64,000 bases of DNA from NCBI RefSeq assembly GCF_021462225.1, contig NC_061813.1, forward strand, positions 20,112,442 through 20,176,441, read 5' to 3'. Position 1 is the first letter of the stretch. Each line of letters begins with the position of its first letter. Below the pieces are notes generated by a model. The model saw only the letters and a program-made list of their open reading frames with translations, ran no database searches and was not told where the DNA came from. The position numbers and the translations under genes were made by a program. This document shows positions 40,255 to 50,990 of this stretch, one piece after another. The DNA comes from Girardinichthys multiradiatus (taxonomy: Eukaryota; Chordata; Actinopteri; Cyprinodontiformes; Goodeidae).

Positions 40255-41290
40255 CCACCTGTGTGTAATTTAATCTAAGTATAAATCCAACTGTTTTCTG
40301 AAGGCCTCAGAGGTTTTGTAGAGAACATTAGTGAAAAAAACATCACAAAGACCAAGGAACACATCAGACAAGTCAGGGATAAACCTGTACAGAAGTTTAA
40401 ACCAGAGTTTGATTATGACATGTTAGGAAGAGCTGTTCAGTCCATCTGGCACAACTGCAAACCATGAGGCAAGACATGGTTGTCTACCTAAACTGAGAGC
40501 CTGGGCAAGAATAGCATAAGTCTGAGAAGCAGCCAAGAGGGCCATGGTAATTCTTGAGGAGCTACAGAGATATCCAGTTTAGGTGTCAGGCCTAATATTC
40601 AAGCATCAAAAGTAGCAGAAAAAAGCTGTACAAAGCCTTGTTTGAAGTTTATCACATGCAATGTAGTGGACAGAGCAGATGTGTGGAAGAAGGTCCTCTG
40701 GTCTGATGACACAAAGATATATCTTTTTGGCCTAAATGCAAAATGCTATACAGTATGTGGAGCTTTCCCAACAATCAGTCAGTGGGGATGCTTTTCTTCT
40801 GCAGAGAAAGGGAAGCTGAGCAGAGCTGTCAGGAATATGGATAATTTAGACTGGTTGGTCATTCACTTTGCAGCATAACAACAACAACCCAAAACATACA
40901 GCCGGAGCGACACAATAATGCTTTAGATTAGAGCACATTTACCTGAGAGAATGGTCTAGTCAAAGTCAAGGCCTAAATGCAACTAAGAATTTGTAGTAAG
41001 GTCTGAAAATTGGTGTTTCTACATGCGCTTGATCCAGTTTGACTGAACTTGTGCTGCATTGTGTGTGATAATGGGTAACATTTCGGTCTTCAGATCTTTA
41101 AATTGGAAAATACATATCTCAAAACACCTGCAGTTGTAACTGTAGCGAAAAGTGAAAGGACTGACTCAGGGAGGCTAAACAGAAATGTACGCCACATATT
41201 TAACATTTGGAATTGGGAAAAAAAATTGAAAACCATGCATCCTTCACCTTCCACTACACAATTACATCCTAGATTACATTAATGACTGCA
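40255..41290 (+). mobile_element. Decayed Tc1-like element, almost full span
   Basis: Landmarks in family order: CTCAGAGGTTTTGTAGAGAA (40308), AAGACCAAGGAACACATCAG (40350), GTCTACCTAAACTGAGAGC (40483), GAAGCAGCCAAGAGGGCCAT (40528), a TGGAAGAAGGTCCTCTGGTC block (40684), TTTTTGGCCTAAATGCAAAA (40723), GGGGATGCTTTTCTTCTGCA (40786), ACATACAGCCGGAGCGACA (40896), GACTGACTCAGGGAGGCTAA (41160) and the start of the 3' terminal repeat. A 78-codon frame (40642-40878) is a leftover transposase piece. Many stops and deletions; old and inactive. Confidence 0.85.
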
Positions 41291-42580
41291 ACATCACAAA
41301 GCAGTAAAAGGTAACTAACCAGTTACTGCTGTCGTCCTTGCTGTAAATGTTTACTGAAGCCAAAATTTCAGTCCCTTTCATCACCTACATCATCTTTCAC
41401 TATGTTGAAGTCTGCCAGATGGAGGGTTCTCTTGAAACCTACTGCTGTATGTCACGTCAAGTCATAATTTTCTCAGGACAATTAAAATGCAAATGTTTCT
41501 AATTATCAGGTCTTACATCCATTTAATGTCAACAAGATTAACTGCAAGAGCTTGTGACAAATTAGTGAGGGGAAAATCTCTGAGGGTGCTGAATGTTTAA
41601 AGTTTCCAAACTCTCAAATAAAAAAAAAGTATTGATTATGCTGATGAGTCACTGCAGTTTAAAAATTGATGGTGCTGTGAGTTTAGCAGTGGACACAAAC
41701 TGAATACTGATCCCTTCTATAGTGTGACGTCCGAAGTCCATGTAAATGTAATGACATGAAAGGTATTCCTGGCAGCCTGCCACTCCTGGCGAGAAAAGCT
41801 TCTCCTTAAGATTTATTAACTCTTTTCTTTGTCATCCCTCCCTCTCGTTTTCCATAAAGACTGCAGTAGTTTTCCTCTTCTTGCCTTTTCTACCCCCTTG
41901 TGTTTATAGGAATCAATTACTGCACTTATTTTACTCCCACTGCTCCTGTGCCTCCATGTTCATCTTTCTCTCCCTGACAAATAGGGAGGCTTAGAGTTGA
42001 TTTATGTCACGGCCGGACTTGTAATCTATATAATGGCATTTTTCAATATATTTGGTTTCTACATTATGTCTCACCCTCTTAACAGCTGTTGTCTTGCTGG
42101 GGACTTAAGAGTTATAGCTCACAAACCTGATGCCTAACTGATGACCAACAGAACACATTAAACCCTACTTTATGACACCACACTGGGTTATTCACTTCAG
42201 ATTAAAATTGGGAAATAAACTACAAGTGTACAGATTTCGTGCTGTTGGACAAGTAGAGCTTCAAAAGGCAAAGAGAAGAAACAGTCGCATCAAGCGTATG
42301 CCTAGATGAACTGTTGGGGCAATACACAAGAACCAGCAAATTACTCACTTCTGAACCCTTTTTGACATTTTTGTTGTTCTTTGGGAGGCTATGGCCTGCA
42401 TTCAATTATTGGGAAAACTTTCCAGGCACAAAAGACAGTCATGAAATAGAGACTTATATCCCTGTCACTGTATAGGATATCGTTTTTTTTTCAATGATAA
42501 ACAATGAAATAATGCTCTGGAATTACCTTACTATGCATTTGACAAGCCACTTTATATACATATGTTGTGTCCCCAGCTGT
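41291..42580. other. Non-coding stretch without recognised features
   Basis: No supported exon or element. Confidence 0.45.
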
Positions 42581-42982
42581 ACATAATCGAAGATGCTGGT
42601 AGGACACTGACGCATTAACCCACCCTTACTCCAGCCTAAGAAGGAGGAGTCACAGCTGGAATCTCCATGATGTCATGAAACAAAAACACTTTGCTGGCCG
42701 AACCTCATTTTCTTCCACAACTCCCATAGAGAATAATCAGGAGAGGAAACGCGCATGAATGTCCCACTTGCTGGCAAGCTGGTCAAATTCTTCAAACTTA
42801 GAACCAGAGTGACTACAATCTGACAGTTGAATACCTGAGCTCAACAAAGTTAGGTATGATCTGCTTCCCTACATAATTCAGCGTTCATACGAAAGGGGTA
42901 ATAAAGACAAGCGTGCCTTGAACTTTTCTTTCTAAAGTTCTACAGAGAAGGAACTATAAACCTACAACGTGTCCAAAAAACC

Positions 42983-43789
42983 ATGGCTATGGCAGTGGTG
43001 AGTAAACAACAAAAGAGGAATTTCACTGAATGTGAAATTGAGGTGTTAATAACGGAGGTAGAGGCAAGGCGTAGATTACTATTTGGCAGCCAATCATCGG
43101 GAATTAGTAATAAAACCAAACAAATGGAGTGGCAGAAGGTGGCGAATGCAGTAAACATGGCAGGAGCAGAAGGCAGATCAGTGGCCGACATAAAAAAGGT
43201 GGTCTGACATAAAAGTCGATGTGAAGAAGAGGGTCGCTGCGCATCAGCGGAATGTTTCGGCAACACCTGTGTCCAGGGTTGCTGGAGCTGTCCCCACATG
43301 CACATATAATGGCCGGTATAGTACAGTATAGTAGACAACGCTGTCTGCCATTGTGCAAGCACATGAGGGTGAATCTGACATGTATGGTTTGTATAGATGT
43401 CTCAAATACAGTACATTAATGTGATCATGCTATAACCCGACACTGTTACGTATAGTGACATGTTATAATGCAGACAGGACACAACCACTCATTTGTATTG
43501 ACATTTATTTGCAGGACAGGGGGAATCTGGGGTGTGCAACAGTAGGGATGTAGAGTCAGAGGACCCCAGTCCTGCACCCACAGCAGCTGACCGTTGGCAA
43601 CAGGAGGTGCTAGGATCAGATTCACCGCGGACTTCGGGTACAGTAGGACGGCAGTACAGCTCACCACTGCTGTGCTTCAATCACTCAGAGGCATTGTTGA
43701 CAACATAAGGGATGTATACAGAGTTGCAGCGAACAAATCAGCTCTTCTGTGAGATCAGGAAATCCCTGGGCAAACTGGCTGAAAAATAA
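42983..43789 (+). pseudogene. Harbinger Myb/SANT-like DNA-binding protein, broken
   Basis: The first exon reads MAMAVVSKQQKRNFTECEIE, then VEARRRLLFGSQSSGISNKT, KQMEWQKVANAVNMAGAEG and RSVADIKK, a SANT/Myb trihelix-like domain as in Harbinger accessory proteins. At about 43197 two bases are missing, so the frame ends K-K-V-V-stop, while the adjacent frame continues WSDIKVDVKKRVAAHQRNVS. A splice acceptor (TTTATTTGCAG at 43504-43514) opens a second exon that ends in EIRKSLGKLAEK and TAA at 43787-43789, followed by an overlapping AATAAA. Such proteins bind the transposase and bring it to the element ends and into the nucleus. It is inactive through the frameshift and later stops. Confidence 0.78.
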
Positions 43790-43892
43790 AGTTTGTACCC
43801 TTATTGTGTCACAATGTCTGTATGAAATTCAAGCAGTGCTGTCTCGCTGCTGCACTGACCTCAATTACAGGTGCTGGTCCAGGGTCCGAACC

Positions 43893-44139
43893 TTAGTTGT
43901 GGACCCCCACATCTGGCAGAGGCACACCACAAAGGATTGCCACATTGTGTGCACGCCACAAGCTAGCACAATGCAACATGCCTTCTGTAGGGTGTACAGC
44001 AGGACGCCACCAATCCTGGCAGCGTCCTTTGAGCAGCCCTATGGTGCGTTCGAAAACAGACCGTGCATAGCCATGTAGGGAGTTATACCGCAGCTCGGGG
44101 ATTGGCATGAGGAGCCAGGACGTAAGCGGATAACCTTGG
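43893..44139 (-). pseudogene. Harbinger DDE transposase (HARBI1-like), C-terminal fragment
   Basis: The minus frame reads DQGYPLTSWLLMPIPEL, then YNSLHGYARSVFERTIGLLK, GRCQDWW and more, ending at a stop at 43893. The FERTIGLLKGR block contains the last acidic catalytic residue of the DDE_4 nuclease domain. Everything upstream, including the first two catalytic acids, is lost at the junction with the (TA)n array. The family excises and inserts elements at TWA sites. Confidence 0.85.

Positions 44140-44189
<50 letters not shown>
44140..44189 (+). repeat. (TA)n microsatellite at the 5' edge of the LINE
   Basis: About 50 bases of TA repeats with one GTA interruption, between the truncated Harbinger transposase and the first LINE codons. 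Confidence 0.9.
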
Positions 44190-44197
44190 GGTCTGGG

Positions 44198-45891
44198 ACT
44201 ATCATTTCAGCCTACGGGCCGAGTGGTAGTGTGGAGTACCCGGCCTTCTTGGCGTGCCTGTCGGGGGTGCTGGATAGTGCCCCTCCTGGGGACTCCATTA
44301 TTCTGCTGGGGGACTTCAACGCCCGCGTGTGAAACGACAGTGACACCTGGAGAGGCGTGATCGGGAGGAATGGCCTCCCCGATCTGAATCCGAGCGGTGT
44401 TTTGTTATTGGACTTCTGTGCTAGTCACGGATTGTCCATAATGAACACCATGTTCAAACATAAGGGTGTCCATCAGTGCATTTGGCACCAGGACACCCTA
44501 GGCAGGAGGTCAATGATCGACTTTGTTGTCGTATCATCAGACCTTCGGCCGCATGTTTTGGACACTCGGGTGAAGAGAGGGGCTGAGCTGTCCACTGATC
44601 ACCACCTGGTGGTGAGTTGGATTCGCTGGGGAAAGCCGTACAGACTTGGCAGGCCCAAGCGCATAGTGAGGGTCTGCTGGGAACGTCTGGTGGACCCCTT
44701 GGCCAGGGATGTATTCAACTCTCACCTCCGGGAGAGCTTTGACCAGATTCCGAGGGATGTTGGAGACATAGAGTCCGAGTGGACCATGTTCTCCACATCT
44801 ATTGTCGATGCTGCCGCCCATAGCTGCGGCCGTAAGGTCTGCGGTGCCTGTCGCGGCAGCAATCCCCGAACCTGGTGGTGGACACCGGCAGTAAGGGACG
44901 CTGTCAAGCTGAATAAGGAGTCCGATTGGCTGTGGTTGGCCTGTGGGACTCCTGAGGCAGCTGATGGGTACTGTGGGGCCAGGCGTGCTGCGTCCCGGGC
45001 GGAGGCAGAGGCAAAAACTCGGACCTGGGAGGAGTTCGGTGAGGCCATGAAGAAGGACTACCGGTTGGCCCCGAAGCGATTTTGGCAAACCGTCCGGCGC
45101 CTCAGGAGGTGGAAGCAGTGCTTCGCCAACACTGTTTACAGTAGGGGTGGGGAGCTGCTGACCTCGACTGGGGACATTATCGGGTGGTGGAAGGAGTACT
45201 TCGAGGATCTCCTTAATCCTGCCATCACGCATTCCCTGGTGGAAACAGAGGCTGGGGACTCGGGGTTGGACTCTTTCATCACCCTGGCTGAAGTCACCGA
45301 GGTGGTTAAAAAGCTCCGCAGTGGCAGGGCTTTGGGGTTGGATGAGATCCGCCCTGAGTACCTCAAGTCTTTGGATGTTGTGGGGCTGTCATGGTTGACA
45401 CGCCTCTTCAACATTGCGTGGCGGATGGGGACAGTGCCTCTGGATTGGCAGACTGGGGTGGTGATCCCCCTTCATAAGAAGGGGGACCGGAGGGTGTGTT
45501 CCAACTACAGGGGGATCACACTCCTCAGCCTCCCTGGTAAGGCCTACGCCAGGGTATTGGAGAGGAGAGTCCGGCCGATAGTCGAACACCGGCTTCAGGA
45601 GGAGCAGTGTGGTTTTCATCCCGGTCGTGGAACACTGGACCAGCTCTATACCCTCTACAGTTCATGGGAGTTTGCCCAACCGGTCCACATGTGTTTTGTG
45701 GACCTGGAGAAAGCATTCGACTGTGTCCTTCGTGATGCCCTGTGGGGGGTGCTCCAGGAGTATGGAATCAGGGGCCCTTTACTAGGGGTTATCCGGTCTC
45801 TGTACAAGCGGAGCAGGAGTTTGGTTCGCATTGCCGGCACTAAGTCGGACCTGTTCCCGGTGCATGTTGGACTCTGGCAGGGCTGCCCTTT
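44198..45891 (+). pseudogene. Rex3-type ORF, endonuclease and first half of reverse transcriptase
   Basis: The frame gives TIISAYGPSGSVEYPAFLAC, LLGDFNARV, a TGA stop at 44330-44332, then [20 protein letters not shown] and an open frame of over 500 codons from 44357. Apurinic-type endonuclease motifs visible are [16 protein letters not shown] and STDHHLVV. The reverse transcriptase follows: [48 protein letters not shown] and the first catalytic motif [10 protein letters not shown]. The protein would nick target DNA and copy its own RNA there. The coding run stops at the LTR insertion after GLWQGCP. A small in-frame deletion is likely near [12 protein letters not shown]. Confidence 0.9.
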
Positions 45892-46903
45892 TGTCACAGT
45901 GGGGTTTTGGGGTGGACCGAAGCGCAGACAAGAGCTCGGGCGCAGCATTTCACGCAGTCTTCAGTTTATTCAAAATATCAAAAAGGAAACAAAAACACTG
46001 CAGATGTAAACCAGAGTCAGAAATCCAAACTTACAAAGTTTCTGCAGGAACATGCGGAACTCAAAGCATGGACGAGGGCAACGAACGAAGGTGAGAGACG
46101 AGAGGAGCCAGCAAAGGGCAATGAAACAAAACCAACTAATATACAGAGGGAGAACAAAGGCAGGTAATCAAAGGAACTAAGAACAGGTGAGACAAGGAGG
46201 CAGGGAGGCAGGGAGGCAGAGGGAGCAGGTGAACCTATTGAAACCAAAGCATGAGGAAAGGGACTAAAGACAGGACAGTAAGCAGACCTAAATGAAACTA
46301 TAAATCAAGATAAAAATAAAGCGTAAGAATCAAGGATAAACATGAACTGAAGGAAACTGAGAAACTGGAGGGAACACAATAACCTAAGAACTTAGTGAAA
46401 CAGAAACCATAAGGAAACCCCGACTACAAAAGTAAACAAACTCAAACTAACACGGATAGAATAAAACTAAGAATGAAGCAGAGGAAACGAGGACTAGAAT
46501 AAAAGTAAACAATAATAAAGCTAACCTATAGAGGAGAGGCTGGAGAACAAATATGAACTAGGGGAACAAACTAAGAAGAATAGGAGAATAAAGGGAACTT
46601 AAACCAAGTAATAACTAAAAGGGGAAAACAAATGAAAAACTAATAACAACAAAAAAGAAACTAATAAATAAGGGAGTGCCAGAGAACTCTGATAAATAAT
46701 AATCATAATAAGGAAACCCTTCTAAGAAAATAGGAAAGCGACGCCAAGGGAACTAGGAGCGAGGAGAGCACACTGGGGGGCAGAAGATAACCAAAGCAGA
46801 AAACTACAAACATGAATACAAAACACAAATAAGAAACATCTAGCTAAAAAGGTAAACAAAAACACAAAACCAAAAGCAAAGACCAAAATGTCGCACCACG
46901 ACA
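45892..46903 (-). mobile_element. Solo LTR inserted in the Rex3-type reverse transcriptase, CCTTT duplication
   Basis: On minus the 1012-base unit starts TGTCGTGGTGCGACATTTTG and ends CCCACTGTGACA. CCTTT lies directly outside both ends (45887-45891 and 46904-46908). Removing the unit and one CCTTT rejoins the LINE frame exactly across its conserved GCP/LSPV region. AATAAA lies on minus near 45970, followed by GAGCTCTTGTCTGCGCTTCG, shared with the 7.1 kb LTR-like unit. A TATATTAG box (minus, near 46140) may be the promoter. No internal region is present. Confidence 0.93.
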
Positions 46904-46908
46904 CCTTT

Positions 46909-47768
46909 GTCACCGGTCCTGTTCATAACTTTTATGGACAGGATTTCTAGGTGCAGCCAAGGGCCGGAGGGGGTCTGGTTTGGGGACCAGAGGATTTTGT
47001 CTCTTCTTTTTGCAGATGACCTGGTCCTGCTGGCCCCCTGTAGTCAAGACCTACAGCATGCACTGGGGCAGTTCGCAGCCGAGTGTGAAGCGGCTGGGAT
47101 GAAGATCAGCTCCTCCAAGTCAGAGGCCATGGTTCTCGACCGGAAAAGGGTGGCTTGTCCTCTTCAGGTTGGAGGGGAGTTCCTGCCTCAAGTGGAGGAG
47201 TTTAAGTATCTCGGGGTCTTGTTCACGAGTGAGGGAAGAATGGAGCGGGAGATCGACAGACGGATTGGTGAAGCTGCCACAGAAAGGGGTCGCTGTGCCG
47301 GTCTGTTGTGGTGAAGAGAGAGCTGAGCCGAAAAGCAAAGCTCTCGATTTACCAGTCGGTCTACGTTCCTACCCTCACCTATGGCCATGAACTTTGGGTC
47401 ATGACCGAAAGAACGAGATCCCGGATACAAGCGGCTGAAAAGAGCTTCCTCCGTAGGGTGGCTGGGCTCTCCCTTAGAGATAGGGCTTGGAGTAGAGCCG
47501 CTGCTCCTCCACATCGAGAGGAGCCAGTTGAGGTGGCTCGGGCATCTATACCGGATGCCTCCTGGACGCCTTCCTCGGGAGGTGTTCCAGGCACGTCCCA
47601 CCGGGAGGCCCAGGACACGGCCCAGGACACGCTGGAGGGACTATGTCTCTCGGCTGGCCTGGGAATGCCTTGGGCTCCCCCCGGAGGAACTGGAGGAGGT
47701 GTCTGGGGAGAGGGATGTCTGGGTGTCTCTGCTGAATCTGCTCCCCCTGCAACCCAGTCCCGGATAAG
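46909..47768 (+). pseudogene. Rex3-type ORF, second half of reverse transcriptase and C-terminus
   Basis: Starts in frame as SPVLFITFMDRISRCSQGPE, with the second catalytic motif LLFADDLVLLAP, then KISSSKSEAMVLDRKRVACP, VEEFKYLGVLFTSEGRMERE. A frameshift near 47285-47310 moves into VKRELSRKAKLSIYQSVYVP, and another near 47480-47520 leads to the C-terminal MRWLGHLYRMPPGRLPREVF and the end PLQPSPG with TAA. The fingers, palm and thumb of a RTE reverse transcriptase are all visible but broken. Confidence 0.88.
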
Positions 47769-47789
47769 CGGAAGACGACGAGTACGAGT

Positions 47790-47882
47790 ATATATATATA
47801 TATATATATACATATATATACATATGTCCAGAAGATACAAACATACATACATACACACACACACACACATACATATATATTT
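47790..47882 (+). repeat. (TA)n and (CA/CATA)n microsatellites after the LINE tail
   Basis: TA repeats directly follow the LINE end, then ACATACAT and ACACACAC runs to about 47882. Confidence 0.9.
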
Positions 47883-47885
47883 ATG

Positions 47886-48408
47886 TAAAATGCTGTAAAC
47901 AAAGAATGCTTTCAAAAATGGAAGTGTTAATCATTTATTTTCATCAATCAACAAAATGCAGTGAATGAACAAAAGGGAAATCTAAATCAAATCAATATTT
48001 GGTGTGACCACCCTTTGCCTTCAAAACAGGATCAATTCTTCTAGCTACACTTGTACACAGTTTTTGAAGGAACTCGGCTGGTAGGTTGTTCCAAACATCT
48101 TGGAGAACTAACCACAGATCTTCTGTGGATGTAGGCTTTCTCACATCCTTCTGTCTCTTCATGTAATCCCAGACACACTCCATGATGTTGAGATCAGGGC
48201 TCTGTGGGGGCCAAACCATCACTTCCAGTAATTCTTGTTGAAGTTCAAGTAATTCTTTACGCTCAAGATAGTTCTTAATGACTTTGGCTGTATGTTTGGG
48301 TTTGCTCACTTAGCAGTTTGTAAATTGATAAAAATAAACAATCATCATTTATATTTCTGAAAGCAATCTTTGTTCACAGCAATTTTTCACACCTGCCTAA
48401 AACTTTAT
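47886..48408 (-). mobile_element. Truncated Tc1-group element of a second family
   Basis: Inverted end regions remain: GCTGTAAACAAAGAATGCTT (left, about 47891) against GCTGTGAACAAAGATTGCTT (complement of about 48360-48380). The left copy lacks its outer part where it meets the microsatellite. The transposase between is internally deleted. Confidence 0.75.
47992..48309 (-). pseudogene. Tc1-group transposase, C-terminal fragment
   Basis: The frame starts MSKPKHTAKVIKNYLERKEL and contains MVWPPQSPDLNIMECVWDYM, the block with the last catalytic Glu of DD34E, then KRQKDVRKPTSTEDLW and the end KAKGGHTKY. The N-terminal DNA-binding part and the first two catalytic Asp residues are missing. The sequence differs clearly from the transposase at 17.9 kb. 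Confidence 0.88.
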
Positions 48409-49455
48409 ATATATAGACTTGTACTGGTATTATATTATGTTATATTATGAAATTTGTATTGTGGAATTAATATTTGTGGAGTTCCCTGTGATAATACCTA
48501 ATACCATTACAAACTACACAAACAAGATTCTTTTAATTTTCTCTTTTTCAGCTTCACTGGGAGAATGCCAGATTATGGTATTGTATCTTTGTATGTTTTC
48601 TTTTTTCTTAAGTATTTTCATGCATCAGTCCACTTTTAAACAATTCTAATACAGTGGGGATGCTAATTTCTTTTGTAGAAATTACCCCCTTTATGTTTGT
48701 TTTTAGATTGAGTTAAGTTATTCATACTTATTTAAAGGGGAATTCACTTTTAAGCTAATCTTTAGGGACTACGTGAATCTGGAAGCCTAACCAATATTGT
48801 TGAAACACTTTGAAAAAAGGTTGTTGAAGTTAATTTAATCACATAGAGTTTTTTTAGGAAAATAGGGAAATAAATTGAGCTATAAAACATGAACACAACC
48901 TTTTTCATAAACTCATACTGCATAGAGCCAAGCTGTCTATTTCCTTTGTGTGTGACTGTACGGATACGTGCTTCAGTTATATAAAAAGGAGGTTATACAT
49001 CAGGAAAAGGATGGAGGATCTTTTCAGCAATTTACTCCTGTGGTACTGGCAGAAAGGAGGATCTTTAAACTGCCTTCTGCAAACCCACAAAACCACCATC
49101 GACTGGTTGCAAGTTAACCAGTAAATGATGTAGCTCTGGTCAGTGGGATGTTACAATGCATTTTGCTGATTGAGGTGCAGTATTGAGTTTAGGTGTGTGC
49201 ATGTGTATTTATTTATTGATCTTTGCATTTTCAAGTGTAGACTATCTAAATGGACTTGGTAACTGAGAATTGATTGCTGGCTTTCCAGATGCTTAATTTG
49301 CTATTAAATGGAAATGTAGAGTTGCGACTGTGTAATAGTGCATGACTTATTACTTTCAGCTCTTCTTAGTGTGTGCTTTTGTGTTTAGGTGAGGAAGTGT
49401 GTTTTATGTCACAGTACCATTACAATCTTTGACCTTTTATGTTCAAAAGGTTGAA
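48409..49455. other. Non-coding stretch without recognised features
   Basis: No supported gene or element. Confidence 0.45.
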
Positions 49456-49457
49456 CA

Positions 49458-49770
49458 TTGTAATGTGATAGGGGTTCGTCCTGTAACCAGTTGCCGGTAC
49501 GAACCCCTGCTCCGTTCGTCTTAGCCAATGTGTCACTTCACCCGCCTTGCCTGCTGATGGTGCTGAATAGGCTGGTGGCACCGTTTGTATGGGAGCCCCA
49601 CTTCTGTCAATCTGCCCCAGGGCAGCTGTGGCTACAATGTAGCTCACCACTACAGTGTGTGAATGCTTGTATGAATGGGTGGATGGTTGATTGTAGTGTA
49701 AAGCACTTTGGTGTCCACGGACTTGATAAAGCTCTATATAAGTACAAGCCATTTATCATTTATCTATATA
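49458..49770 (+). mobile_element. SINE-like element, tRNA-related, 5'-truncated
   Basis: GTTGCCGGTACGAACCCCTG contains a near match to the tRNA B box. It is followed by body blocks CACTTCACCCGCCTTGCCTG, TGCCCCAGGGCAGCTGTGGC and ACAATGTAGCTCACCAC, and by a tail with AAAGCACTTTGGTGTCC and GATAAAGCTCTATATAAGTA. This layout is familiar from abundant fish SINEs. No A box is seen, so the 5' end appears lost. It ends in short repeated CATTTATCATTTAT. Confidence 0.7.
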
Positions 49771-49774
49771 TATG

Positions 49775-50325
49775 GCTGTTAACTGTGTGATATTGTCAGA
49801 ACTAACTGAAGCCAAACAAAACAAAGTTGTGTGCCCAGAGTTTAGGCACCCAGCCTTTTCTTACAAATTGTTTCAATTTTAATACACCTTTTTGCAGATG
49901 TTTTGCCTGCACGTTGGGCTGTCTGTTTACAAAAAGCCTTACCAGGGATGAAAAAAAAAAAAGCCAGATAGGAAGACATTTTAATTTTGACCCTATGTGG
50001 GTGAAGCAGGGACGTACAGTTGATCCAAAACAATACAAACTTTAAAGAAGTAGCTTCCAAAAACGTGTTCACAATTTTAACTTGCGCAGTAATGCTGGAC
50101 CACACTTCCTTGTAACTTATTGAAGATGTTCTGCTGGTTCTAAAGGTATTTCAGGGTATTGTTAAAATATTTATATTTTATTGTCTTTTAGAGGGAAATT
50201 TAATTAAGAGTTTTGGTTAGAGGGAGAAAACACAATGCAGAAGATAACACTCCATATAATACAAGCAAGCTAATCAATTTAGCCATTAAAGTATCAGATA
50301 AATGAGAAAACATTATTTGTTTATT
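49775..50325. other. Non-coding stretch without recognised features
   Basis: No supported feature. Confidence 0.45.
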
Positions 50326-50475
50326 ATGTTATTTTTTTATATGCTAAGTTAAGTTAGGTTAAGCGATGTTATATCATTTTATGCTGTGCTATGTTGCTAT
50401 GTTATGCCATAGCATGCTCTGAGATGTTAGACCATTTAATGTAATGCTACATTCATACTTTATGTTACTGTATGT
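50326..50475 (+). repeat. Degenerate GTTAT/TATGC-rich tract
   Basis: Words such as TTAAGTTAGGTTAAG, GCTATGTTGCTATGTTATGC and TATGTTACTGTATGTTACTC recur irregularly, as in an old decayed short tandem repeat. Confidence 0.4.
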
Positions 50476-50479
50476 TACT

Positions 50480-50990
50480 CTGACCCATTGAGGCTTGGAC
50501 TCAGCTAAACCTCTGAATATGTACTGATAAATCTAGCACCAGGTCATATAAGTTGTGAGATGGAACATCCATGGCTTGGACTCGTTTTTCTACCACATCC
50601 AAAAGAGGCTCGACAGGATTGATATAACATGGAGGCCAACTCAACATCTCAAACTTGTGGTTGTGCTCCTCAAACATGAAAAATTTTTACTCTGGCAGGG
50701 TGTATTATTTGGGTGAAAGAGGTCACCACTATCAGGAGGGAATACTGTTTCCATGGAACTGTGTTCCTGGTGTGCAACAATGATCAGGGATACCCCCTGA
50801 GCATTGTTGACAAAGTAACATCAACATGGATAGCGGGAACCAAAGTTTTCCAGCAGAGCAGATAAGCAATCCACCTGACCATCCATACGATGCAAAAGTT
50901 AATTCATCAGACCATCCACCATCTTCTATTTTGATATTGGACAAGTTTCACCAAGAGCTCCCTGACTAGTCTGTGACCATTTTCACCAGC
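50480..50990 (-). mobile_element. Decayed Tc1-group transposase remnant, third family
   Basis: Read on minus, the block keeps the outline of a Tc1 catalytic region: a METVFPPDSGDLF-like stretch, a decayed NTPCQS segment where QDNAPCH-like sequence is expected, and WPP-like sequence before the last catalytic motif. On plus the words ACCACATCCAAAAGAGGCTC and CATGGAGGCCAACTCAACAT mark it. All frames are broken. Confidence 0.6.

Larger units (their letters stand above)
42983..44139. mobile_element. Decayed PIF/Harbinger transposon, cut by the Rex3-type insertion
   Basis: A plus-strand Myb/SANT-like gene (42983-43789) faces a minus-strand DDE transposase fragment (43893-44139). This convergent two-gene layout is characteristic of Harbinger elements. 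The transposase is cut off at 44139, where a (TA)n array and LINE sequence take over. I did not find the terminal repeats; the element probably extends some hundreds of bases left of 42983. Confidence 0.8.
44190..47785 (+). mobile_element. Rex3-type (RTE clade) LINE, 5'-truncated and split by a solo LTR
   Basis: The single-ORF LINE keeps a partial endonuclease domain and a full reverse transcriptase region, then ends GGATAAGCGGAAGACGACGA, a short tail typical of fish RTE elements. The sites of the two PCR primers used in the literature for Rex3, as I recall them, are recognisable in the reverse transcriptase (near 45448 and at the split around 45878-45891/46904). The 5' end of the endonuclease is missing. 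A 1012-base solo LTR interrupts the reverse transcriptase between the GCP and LSPVLF motifs. Confidence 0.9.

Noticed and set aside
44537..45232. 231-codon minus-strand frame
   Set aside because: Antisense shadow of the Rex3-type endonuclease/reverse transcriptase region, which is GC-rich and so low in stops.
45892..46903. hAT element (the left part contains CAGTG and an 8-base near-duplication could be drawn)
   Set aside because: The right end has no matching CACTG, whereas TG...CA ends with an exact 5-base CCTTT duplication and restored LINE frame fit a solo LTR better.
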